From: JBFMAI01 sp040755725
GTDB taxonomy: Bacteria > Planctomycetota > Phycisphaerae > UBA1845 > Fen-1342
Assembly (NCBI GenBank): GCA_040755725.1
Contig: JBFMAI010000008.1
Span: forward strand, 62,001 to 126,000
DNA: 64,000 nucleotides
Reading direction: 5' to 3'
The notes beneath the pieces are model-generated. The model was not told the origin of the DNA. It was given only the letters and a program-made list of their open reading frames with translations, and ran no database searches. The position numbers and the translations under genes were made by a program. Positions 16,160 to 23,519 of the stretch are shown piece after piece. How positions within the stretch are numbered: position 1 is the stretch's first letter; each line of letters opens with the position of its first letter.

Positions 16160-17767
16160 ATGGCCGGATTTCGTGTTCCGCACCGTCACATGCGGCTAGT
16201 GTGCGGTTCCGTGGCCGCCCTGTTGATTCTGGGAGGCTGTGCGTCACAACCCAAGAGAGAGCCCGCGTCATCGTCCGGCGCTTCGTCGAACTCCGGGGCG
16301 CCTCAAGCCGGTCAGTCCGAGGCACCGACCGCGCGCGGCAGTGAAGCGGCGGCGGCACCCGCCACCGGTGACAATCTCGACCAGGCGGTGCGCGAGCTGT
16401 CCGCGAGCAACACGGGAGAGATGACGGACGCCCAGCGCGAGGCCCTGGTGCGGATGATCGAGGCGGCGATCAAGGCCCAGATCCAGGCGAACGAGCCGGC
16501 GGCCCCCGCCGAGAAGCCCACTCCGTCCCAGGCCCCGCCCGCGCGCGAACCGTCGCCGACCGCCCCCCCGGCGCAACCGGCGCAGAGTGACGCGGCGGCG
16601 GCCCAGGCGCCCGCACCGGGCGCGACGACGCCGGCCAATACGACGGCGGCGCAGAAGCCGGCGGCGGCCAAGAACGACAAGGGTTGCGGCCCGACGGAGA
16701 CCGGGGCGGTGGTCAATCTGACCCCGCCGACCCTGGACTTGCCCCAGCCGAAGTACGTCTGTAAGGAACCGAAGCTGGTTTCGGAGGGCGTGTGGCAGGG
16801 GGAGACCGCGGAGTTCACGTTCCAGATTGCCAACGAAGGTGAAGGACCGCTCGCCATCCGCCTGCGGGGGGGCTGAGGGCTCCGCATCAGCGGTCAGGCT
16901 GACCGCATGATCCAGCCCGGCCAGACCGAGGCGGTGACGGTGATGATCCCCACGGCGAACCGACGCGGGGAGTTGCTGCGGCGAATTACGGTAACGACGA
17001 ACGATCGCGCCAACATCAGCGCCCAACTCGAATGCGTGGCGAAGGTACTCAGTGCGGTGAAGTGCGAGCCCGACTTGATCGCATTCGGCCAGATCGAGCG
17101 GGACGCCCCCGAGCAGGTCCAGACCGTGACGATCACGCGCGGCGACGGGGGACCGCTCAAGCCCAAGGTCGTCTCCGCCAGCGGCAACACCGAGGCGGAG
17201 ACCGAGTTGAAGGAACTTGAGCCGGGCGAGAAGTACGAGCTCCGCGTCGCGATCAAGCCGCCGTGGCCCAACAACGCCATTCGCGGCAACATCACGCTGG
17301 AGACCGGCGTCGAACAGGCCAAGTTCCAGGAAATCGCCTACTACGCGAGCATCCCGCCGCGACTCCAGGCCGAGCCGGCCCGGCTCATGGTCCGTCCGGA
17401 CCCGGAGCGTGAAGCGCGGAGTATCGCCACGCTGCGCTGGTCGGGCGGCCCGCCCGGCAAGATCACCGAGGTGACCGTCAGCGATCCGCAGGTCAAGGCC
17501 GCGGTTCAGGAATCCGAAGGCAACCAGGTCGTGGTGATCGATGTGCCCGCCGGGTATCGGCCCACCCAGCGCGCCGGCAACATCGTTACCGTGTTGACCG
17601 ATGACCCGGCGGTGCCGTCGCTGTCAATCCCGATCTATGTCGTGAATGCCGCCGGACGCACGATGCCGGCCAGCGGCGCGCCGGCGGCCCGTCCACGCAC
17701 GCAGGCGCCGGCTTCAAAGACCCCGGTCCCGGAGGCGGGCAAGCCGATCTCAACGGCGGAGGACTAA
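16160..17767 (+). CDS. DUF1573 lipoprotein interrupted by an in-frame UGA at the expected Cys position
   Basis: One continuous reading frame of 535 sense positions apart from TGA at 16874-16876 (codon 239). The N-terminus is a lipoprotein signal (LLILGGC lipobox, preceded by MAGFRVPHRH or MRL at 16190). Residues about 30-165 are Ala/Pro/Gln-rich low complexity. From about residue 175 it has the DUF1573 pattern: TAEFTFQIANEGEGPLAIRL, then GG-UGA-GLRISGQ, MIQPGQTEAVTV, and RRITVTTNDRANISAQLEC. In this family the residue after GG is the first Cys of the conserved CGC motif, so UGA replaces a Cys codon. A hairpin (16890-16906) follows. Options: selenocysteine, nonsense mutation, or base error. 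Without read-through the product would stop after 238 residues. A second half from 16907 cannot have its own signal peptide, so a split into two genes is unlikely. Confidence 0.75.
16886..16911 (+). promoter_or_regulatory. SECIS-like hairpin after the in-frame UGA
   Basis: GCGGTCA (16890-16896) pairs perfectly with TGACCGC (16900-16906) around a GGC loop; ATC/GAT (16886-16888 and 16909-16911) can extend the stem across a small internal loop. The loop begins 20 bases after the UGA and starts with G, which fits the known spacing (about 16-37) and loop preference of bacterial SECIS elements. Chance occurrence in GC-rich coding DNA cannot be excluded. Confidence 0.35.
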
Positions 17768-17779
17768 GAGCCGCTGACC

Positions 17780-17838
17780 GAACCCACCACGCAAGTGGTG
17801 GGCTGAGGAGCCCCCGCACTGGCGTGCGGGGTTCGGAT
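17780..17838. repeat. Dispersed repeat family C, copy 2
   Basis: CCCACCACGCAAGTGGTGGG followed by CCCCGCACTGGCGTGCGGGG: two consecutive perfect hairpins. They start 13 bases after the DUF1573 stop codon and may end its transcript. Confidence 0.8.
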
Positions 17839-17863
17839 TCGTGCTCCAGCAGTTCGGCGCATG

Positions 17864-17899
17864 ACTCCCCTCCCTCTTAGGGAGGGGTTGGGGGAAGGT
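17864..17899. repeat. Dispersed hairpin repeat family A, copy 6
   Basis: CCCCTCCCTCTTAGGGAGGG followed by GTTGGGGGAAGG. Intergenic. The remaining sequence up to the gap (17900-18117) has an open minus-strand frame with two cysteines but no recognisable protein, and I do not call it. Confidence 0.8.
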
Positions 17900-18117
17900 G
17901 ACCGCGATCACACCGCGACCTCGCCTCCTTTTTCGGCGGCGCACTTGCTGACGGCGGCGTCTTCCCGTTCGCCGACTTTCGCCTTATCCATCTGTCGCGT
18001 GGCACGCGGACCGCGGAGTTGTCCGTTCTTGTAGCAGCTCGGCGCCCGGCCTTGCCGCGGACATGTGGGCGGCCGAAGGATGCATCCTGGAAGGGCGGCG
18101 TGGGGGCGGCCGTCGCC

Positions 18118-18127
18118 NNNNNNNNNN
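18118..18127. other. Assembly gap (ten N)
   Basis: Ten undetermined bases, probably a scaffold join of unknown true length. Any open reading frame crossing it is unreliable. Confidence 0.99.
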
Positions 18128-18266
18128 CGGGTCGGGGGGCGTGGCCCCGCCCCCCCCCACCGCGGGGACCGGGCGAGGCGCGGGCGAAAGGTCAGCCGAC
18201 CGCGGTCGCGGCCGTGATGATGGCCGGGCCGCGGGGCGGCAGCCGCATTTTGCAAGGAGCGAGCCG

Positions 18267-19028
18267 ATGTCACGAGTGGTCCTGGCCTTGGGGTTGTTGA
18301 CCTGCGTCGGGGGGTGCGACTTGTTGCCGGGGTTCCTGACCCCCACGCCGTTCACCCTGGAAATGACGCCCAAGCTGATCGGTGACAGCATCGTCGGCCA
18401 GAAGATCGTCCTGCTGGCGAAAGTGACCGACGAAGAGGCTCAGGCCTGGCCGACCCTGCCGATCATGGTGACGGCGTCGGCGGACGGTGCCACCGTGACC
18501 GTGACGCCGCCGCTGGTCACTTCGGGTCAGGTGGCCGAAATCACGGTGGTACCGGTGGAACGCCAGAACGAAAGGGCGCAGGTTATCATCCACGGGGACG
18601 ACGACTGGAGGGTGAACGTGACGATCCGGGCGGAGCGGCTCGGCCTCGTTGAAACCGCGACGGTGCCGATCACGGTCATCTCCAACGAGCCCGACCTCGT
18701 GAGCGAGACGGCGGCCGAGATGCGCGACCTGTTCATCCCTTGGCTCGCCGAGAACCGCCCCGATCTGGGCATCGGCGAGAACACGAAGTGGGTCGGGACC
18801 ATCGTCACGCCGCACATCCTCGTCGTCACCCATTACCTGTACTTCTCCGCCGAGTGGGAGATGCACGTGTATTGGCACGTGATGATTCCGCCCTATGACT
18901 GGGCCCGGATCGAATTGCGGCGCCGGTACCACGAGACGACGCCGTCGGTGGCGTTCGAGATCCCGTCGCGTGCGGCGACCGATCGCGTGGTTCAGGAGAT
19001 TGAGCCGGAACCGACGTTGTGGCGGTAA
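18267..19028 (+). CDS. Lipoprotein of unknown function (253 aa)
   Basis: Starts at ATG 18267 behind AAGGAG (18254-18259). The N-terminus (VVLALGLLTCVGGCD) is a lipoprotein signal with Cys17 as the probable acylated residue and Asp at +2. The first 130 residues have strand-rich, Ig-like character (VTVTPPLVTSGQVAEITVVPV). The second half contains a WLAENRPDLGI segment and several aromatic motifs (HYLYFSAEWEMHVYWH, WARIELRRR); I recognise this only as a conserved-looking domain, family unknown. The gene lies alone between the gap and the convergent DUF1963 gene. Confidence 0.8.
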   Translation: MSRVVLALGLLTCVGGCDLLPGFLTPTPFTLEMTPKLIGDSIVGQKIVLLAKVTDEEAQAWPTLPIMVTASADGATVTVTPPLVTSGQVAEITVVPVERQNERAQVIIHGDDDWRVNVTIRAERLGLVETATVPITVISNEPDLVSETAAEMRDLFIPWLAENRPDLGIGENTKWVGTIVTPHILVVTHYLYFSAEWEMHVYWHVMIPPYDWARIELRRRYHETTPSVAFEIPSRAATDRVVQEIEPEPTLWR

Positions 19029-19172
19029 TCGGGCAACGTGGGTGGTCGTGCTGCGCCGGGACGTCGTCGCGGGCTTGAGCACCCGTCCAATACGAGGCCG
19101 GGGCGCCGGCGACGGGTCAGGCGGATGCCCACGGCCGACGCGGAGCTCGCCCCGGCCCTCGGCGGGGCCGTC

Positions 19173-20356
19173 TTACTCGGTCAACCCCGCCGGCGTGTCG
19201 GGCTGCTCGGGCTCATCTTCGTCGTATTCCTCGTCCTCGACCGGCTCTTCCAGGCGCGGCGCCGGGCCGCACGCCCGCGTCACCCACACCGCGGAGAAGT
19301 CGCGCCGCGCCAAGTCGGTCCGGCGAATCCAGTAGCAGAACGACTGCCCCGGCCGCAGGTTCCACCCAGGGCCGTCCGGGTCGGAGTCCATCTGGAGCAA
19401 GAGCATCCACTCCTCCGCCGCCGCGGCCAGCTCCTCGTCCGGCTCCTCTCCACTCGCGAGGTTCGGCGGATCGAGGCCCCGCGCCCCCGCGGCGCACAGC
19501 ACGCGCATGTCGCACAGCAGGCCCTGGCCGTAGCCGAGCAAATGGTGCCACGTGGGTTGCCTGCGACTGCCGGCCAGCGCGTTGCACAAGTCGAAGTAGT
19601 AGTACACCGACCGATCGCCGAAGCGGACCTGTTTCGCTTCCGGCGGGCTGGGCACAGGGTCCACTCGCCGCGGAAGTGCAGCGCGCAAGGCGAAAAGGGG
19701 ATTTCCAGCGGTTGCGGCGGTTCCAGGCGGCGCAGCGTGTTCACGTCGGCGTCGAAATACACGACTTTCCATCGCACCCGCTGCCGCGATGCGGAGCCGC
19801 CGGGAGGCGGCCCGGTGCTGATCTCCGTGAAGAAACACAGCCAACCCGAGGACGGAAGCTGCTTGTCGGCATCGAGATCGGTGATGTCGCTCAGCCGAAT
19901 CTGGGCCAGCAGATTCAGCGGGCGACCTTCGATGGTCGGCCATTGAAAGTCGGGCGGCACGTCCGGCAGGCCCGCGAAACGCGACGCCCCCTTGGGCAGG
20001 TCCCTCAGCTCCGTTCGTACCGCCGCGATGCGGATCGACGGCCGCAGCAGGCCGACGAGCGTGTCGGCGTCCTCGAAGAAGACCGAATTGCGGATCGCGT
20101 CGCCGGCCTCGGCCTTGGTGAGCCGCGGCGGCGGGGGTGGGGGCGCTTGGCCGGGGGCCGGGGGCGGTTGCCCTGGCGCGGACGGTTGCTCATCGACCCA
20201 GGGCGACGCGCCGGGCCCGGCCTCCTCGGGCGGCTCCAACCGAAGCCACTCGAGCGACGCCGCTTCCGGAGACACGGGGCGCGTGTTGACCCAAACCAGC
20301 ATCCCCCCGTAAGTCACGATGATGGCCACCCAGCAGATCAGATTGCGCAGGCTCAT
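19173..20356 (-). pseudogene. DUF1963 (YwqG-like) protein gene with a frameshift
   Basis: The frame from ATG 20356 reads an N-terminal anchor (LICWVAIIVTYGGMLVWV), a Pro-rich linker, then the DUF1963 core: RFAGLPDVPPDFQWPTIEGR, LLAQIRLSDI, SSGWLCFFTEIS and VVYFDADVNTLRRLEPP, up to HFRGEWTL. The rest of the domain (SPPEAKQVRFGD, LLGYGQGL, GQSFCYWIRRTDLARRDFSAVWV) is in a different frame that ends at 19173. The switch lies near 19648-19660. DUF1963 proteins are cytoplasmic or anchored and of unknown function. The gene begins 15 bases after the zinc-ribbon membrane protein gene, which is itself interrupted. Either a genuine frameshift or an assembly indel; no long homopolymer marks the site. Confidence 0.75.
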
Positions 20357-20370
20357 CTCGGTTCCCCGGC

Positions 20371-21525
20371 CTAGCCCCACGACCAGGCGAACTTGTGCTT
20401 GAAGTGGTGGTAGAATAGACCGATCGTGCGCATCGCCACCAGGGTCGTGTACACCTGGATCAGCGCCAGCCCGAGCGGCAGTACGAGCAACATGGACCAG
20501 TTGATTTGGCCGAACCTCACGCCCGTCAGTCCTGCGGCGGTCAGCAGCGCGCTGGACGCGAGAGCAACCCCGGTACTGACCCAGACGACGACGGCCGCGA
20601 TGAGGTAGGCCGGGAACGCGCGGATCACGGTCTCGAGGATCAGGTCCAGCCGGCGCAGGTCAAAGAGGCTCCCGGCCGCCACGATCAGCACGAACATCGG
20701 CCACAGAAACAGGCCGAACACCAGGGCGGCCCCCGCCGTCGCCTAGACAGGTCCGTCCGGGAACCGCAGGAGCAGGTCGTAGTTCCCGAAAACAAACCAC
20801 AGGATCGGGCCGAAGAGGTCGCTGAAACCGGCCCCGTAATGCGCGGCGGCGCTGGCCAAGAGGATGGCGGCGGGCAGCCGCGCCATCAAATGGGCGCCGA
20901 GCATACGCAAGAGTGGGATGATGATGTCGTCCACCCACCCGCTGATGAACGCCGGCGCAGGTAGGTCCTCCTCGCCGCCGGCGGCGGCCAGCACCACGTT
21001 CAGTTGGTAGGAGACGTACCAGCAGATGAGCACCAGCGCGGCCAACCCCGGGAGGCAGGCGAAGCCGAGCATGGCGAGGTACTCGGACATGACAACGATC
21101 AGCCAGATGACGAAGAACGTCGCCAGATTGCCAGCCCCGCGGAACAGCAGCAGCGAACGCCCGATGTCCAAAAAGTAATCCCGATAGGACGAGGAATCCG
21201 AGGCGGCGCCCACCTCGCCGGAGCTGGGGGCGCCGGCGCGGGACCACACGGCCGTGGGCGCGGACGATGCCGTTGCCGACGCGGCCGCGCGGACGGGCGG
21301 CGCCACCGCCTGTCCCGCCGCCAGTGATTCCAGCTCGAGCAGGCCCGCCCCGCTTGGGCCGGCCGGCGGCGCGGGCGGCGCGCCCACCGGCGGCGGGGCC
21401 GACACCGCGACGGCCTCGGGAATGCGGAACGACTGCCCGCACCGTTTGCAGGTGGTGCGTTTCCCGGCGGCGTTGTCGGGCACGCAATACCGCGCCCCGC
21501 ACCCCGGACATACCGCGACCGACAT
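20371..21525 (-). CDS. Zinc-ribbon membrane protein with an in-frame amber codon
   Basis: The N-terminus has a zinc ribbon with two CxxC pairs (CPGCGARYCVPDN, TTCKRCGQSFRIP), as in the MJ0042/zinc_ribbon_5 type common in planctomycetes. A Pro/Ala/Ser linker follows, then several transmembrane segments (LATFFVIWLIVVMSEYLAML, LAALVLICWYVSYQL). The reading frame meets TAG at 20743-20745 and then continues in the same frame with four or five further membrane helices to TAG at 20371. The two parts together give a 384-codon gene, the expected size for a DUF4013-like or related integral membrane protein. So the amber is internal, either true nonsense or an error. It precedes the DUF1963 gene by 15 bases. 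Confidence 0.7.
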
Positions 21526-21661
21526 GGAGCGTCACCCTCGCTTGACAGGACCGAGTCACCGACCCCCACGTGGCGCCGGCAACCACAGCCAGCGTACCAA
21601 CACCATCCCGCCCCAGTCAACGCGCCGCGAGCTACCGCCTGTGACGAGACACGGGACCGGA

Positions 21662-21753
21662 CGGGAGGGCGGGCCTCCCGGCGAGCCGCGGCTCGGCCGG
21701 CCGGCAGGGTCGCCGCAGGAGACAACCTCGGCCTCCCATCCCGTGCGACCGCG
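21662..21753. repeat. Dispersed repeat family B, copy 3
   Basis: Carries GCGAGCCGCGGCTCGGCCGG and CGGCAGGGTCGCCGCAGGAG followed by ACAACCTCGGCCTCCC, nearly the reverse complement of 1277-1370 over about 90 bases. Located in the divergent spacer between the zinc-ribbon gene and folD; nothing else is evident in 21526-21843. Confidence 0.75.
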
Positions 21754-21843
21754 AATGAGCATCTGACCAACGGCCGGACGCCCAGCACACTTGCACCCCC
21801 CTTCGCCGCACGCGATCATCGTCGCCGCTAGCGAGGTCACGGG

Positions 21844-22728
21844 ATGCCGGCACAATTGCTGGACGGGGCGGCGTACGCCGCCGAGATTCGCGCCGAGGTC
21901 ACGCGGCAGGTGGCGTGGTTCAACGCCCACCACGGACCGATCAAGCTCTGCGCCGTGCTGGTGGGCAGTGACGCGGCCGGCCGGCTGTACGCGGAAAACC
22001 AGCGGAAGCTGAGCGTCCAGGTGGGGGTGCAATACGAGCTGATCGAGCAGCCCGAAACCACCAGCCAGGCCGAACTGGCCGCCAAGCTGGACGAGCTCAA
22101 CGCCGACCCGGCGGTCACCGGGATCATCCTCCAATTGCCGCTGCCGCCGCACATCGAGCCGGCCCTCGCCCAATACCGCATCGACCCGTACAAGGACGTG
22201 GAGGGCGTCAACCCGGCCAACATCGGGCTGCTGTTCTACGGCGAACCGATCATCGCCCCGTGTACCGCCCTGGCGGTCACCGAGCTGATTCGACGCAGCG
22301 GCGTCCCGCAACGCGGGGCCAACGCCGTCGTCGTCGGGCAGAGCGCGATCGTCGGCCGCCCGGTGACGATGTTCCTGCTGTCGCACATGGCCACCGTCAC
22401 CGGGTGCCACATCGCCACGCGCGATCTGGCGGCCCACACGCGGCAGGCGGACATTCTGGTCGTGGCCATTGGCAAGCCGCGGGCCATCGGCGTCGAGCAC
22501 GTGAAGCGCGGGGCCGTCGTCATCGACGTGGGCATCAACCGCCTCACCGAGCGCGACGCCGCCGGCCGCGAGGTCCGCCGCACCGTCGGCGACGTGGACT
22601 TCGGACCGGTGGCCGAGGTGGCCGGCCACATCACGCCGGTGCCGGGCGGCGTGGGTCCGCTGACCGTGGCGATGCTGCTGCGGAACACCGTGGAGGCAGC
22701 GATGAAGCAATTGAGACGGAAGGTCTAG
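21844..22728 (+). CDS. folD: FolD-type methylenetetrahydrofolate dehydrogenase/cyclohydrolase with altered catalytic Lys (294 aa)
   Basis: Interconverts 5,10-methylene- and 10-formyl-tetrahydrofolate using NADP. Hallmarks: VLVGSDAAGRLYAENQRK near residue 40, GIILQLPLPPHI, KDVEGVNPANIG, VVVGQSAIVGRPVTMFLL (dinucleotide binding) and the C-terminal PVPGGVGPLTVAMLL. Length is normal. In the YxxxKRK motif the catalytic Lys (Lys54 of E. coli) is Gln53 here, while Tyr49 and the following Arg-Lys are kept; the usual DVDG is DVEG and PCTP is PCTA. Lys loss in homologues abolishes cyclohydrolase but not dehydrogenase activity. So this protein may be only a dehydrogenase. Followed by a hairpin (22750-22768). 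Confidence 0.93.
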   Translation: MPAQLLDGAAYAAEIRAEVTRQVAWFNAHHGPIKLCAVLVGSDAAGRLYAENQRKLSVQVGVQYELIEQPETTSQAELAAKLDELNADPAVTGIILQLPLPPHIEPALAQYRIDPYKDVEGVNPANIGLLFYGEPIIAPCTALAVTELIRRSGVPQRGANAVVVGQSAIVGRPVTMFLLSHMATVTGCHIATRDLAAHTRQADILVVAIGKPRAIGVEHVKRGAVVIDVGINRLTERDAAGREVRRTVGDVDFGPVAEVAGHITPVPGGVGPLTVAMLLRNTVEAAMKQLRRKV

Positions 22729-22749
22729 CAGTGTCCAGCAAGTCTGGGG

Positions 22750-22768
22750 CACGGGCTCTCAGCCCGTG
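22750..22768 (+). terminator. Hairpin after folD
   Basis: CACGGGCT pairs with AGCCCGTG around a CTC loop, 22 bases after the folD stop. The surrounding GGGGCACGGGCTCTCAGCCC block looks like another GC-rich dispersed hairpin. Confidence 0.5.
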
Positions 22769-22847
22769 GGCCGCTGGCTGAAGAGCCGGCGCCCCACCGT
22801 GACGGCCGCCTTGTTGAGCCGCGCAATCGATCAGGTAGGTTCCACCG

Positions 22848-23375
22848 ATGACGTACGCGCTCGCCACCTTGTTGACTCTTGTGAACGCCGGGTGGCTGTT
22901 GCTCGTGGTCCTCGGGCTGCCGGGGAATTGGCTGATGGTGCTCGGCACGTTGGCGGTGGCGTGGTGGCAACGGGAGGCCGTCGCGGGCCAACCCATGATC
23001 GGCGTGCCGGTACTGGTGACGATTGGCGTTCTGGCGCTCCTGGGCGAGATCAGCGAGTTCCTGGCGGGGGTGGCCGGTTCGAAAGCGGCCGGCGGCACAC
23101 GCCGCGGGGCGGTCGGAGCGCTCGTCGGCGCTCTAATCGGCGGTATCGCGGGCACGTTCGTCATCCCCGTCCCGGTGCTGGGCTCACTGGCAGGGACTTG
23201 CTTCGGCGCCGCCGTCGGCGCGTGGGGGCTGGAGCTGTCCGGTGGTCGCAGTCTGCGTGCGGCGGCCTGCTCCGGGGCCGGCGCCGGCGTAGGGCGTTTC
23301 GTCGGCACATTGGCCAAGCTCGTCGCCGGTGTCGCGATCTGGGTCGTCACCGCCATCGCCGCGTTCTGGCCGTAA
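22848..23375 (+). CDS. DUF456 family membrane protein (175 aa)
   Basis: Small hydrophobic protein with about five membrane segments: an N-terminal pair (LATLLTLVNAGWLLLVVLGLPGNW), a second pair, and glycine-rich GALVGALIGGIAGTF and GTCFGAAVGAW repeats typical of DUF456. The LPGNW motif after the first helix and the E-x-SEF segment (LLGEISEFLAGVAGSKAAG) fit that family. Function unknown. GTAGGTTCCACCG precedes the ATG, a weak Shine-Dalgarno. About 120 bases downstream of folD, possibly an independent transcript. Confidence 0.85.
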   Translation: MTYALATLLTLVNAGWLLLVVLGLPGNWLMVLGTLAVAWWQREAVAGQPMIGVPVLVTIGVLALLGEISEFLAGVAGSKAAGGTRRGAVGALVGALIGGIAGTFVIPVPVLGSLAGTCFGAAVGAWGLELSGGRSLRAAACSGAGAGVGRFVGTLAKLVAGVAIWVVTAIAAFWP

Positions 23376-23399
23376 CCCCAGTGCGGCGCCGCCGTGCGT

Positions 23400-23495
23400 A
23401 GTCCTACGCCCCGGGCGGGCCAACCTCCCGCTGAGCCGCATCGCGGGCACCCGCCGCAGGGAGGGCGAAGCTCCCGCTGAGCCGCGCGGCGGAGG
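23400..23495. repeat. Family B-like GC-rich repeat
   Basis: Contains two copies of CTCCCGCTGAGCCGC about 45 bases apart and a CGCCGCAGGGAGGGCGAAG block resembling family B. Located between the DUF456 gene and the convergent gene. Confidence 0.5.
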
Positions 23496-23519
23496 CGCGC
23501 GTGTGATCCAACCGGCGTG

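Noticed and set aside
17908..18273. Minus-strand frame across the assembly gap
   Set aside because: It crosses undetermined bases, has no start or ribosome site and no recognisable domain.
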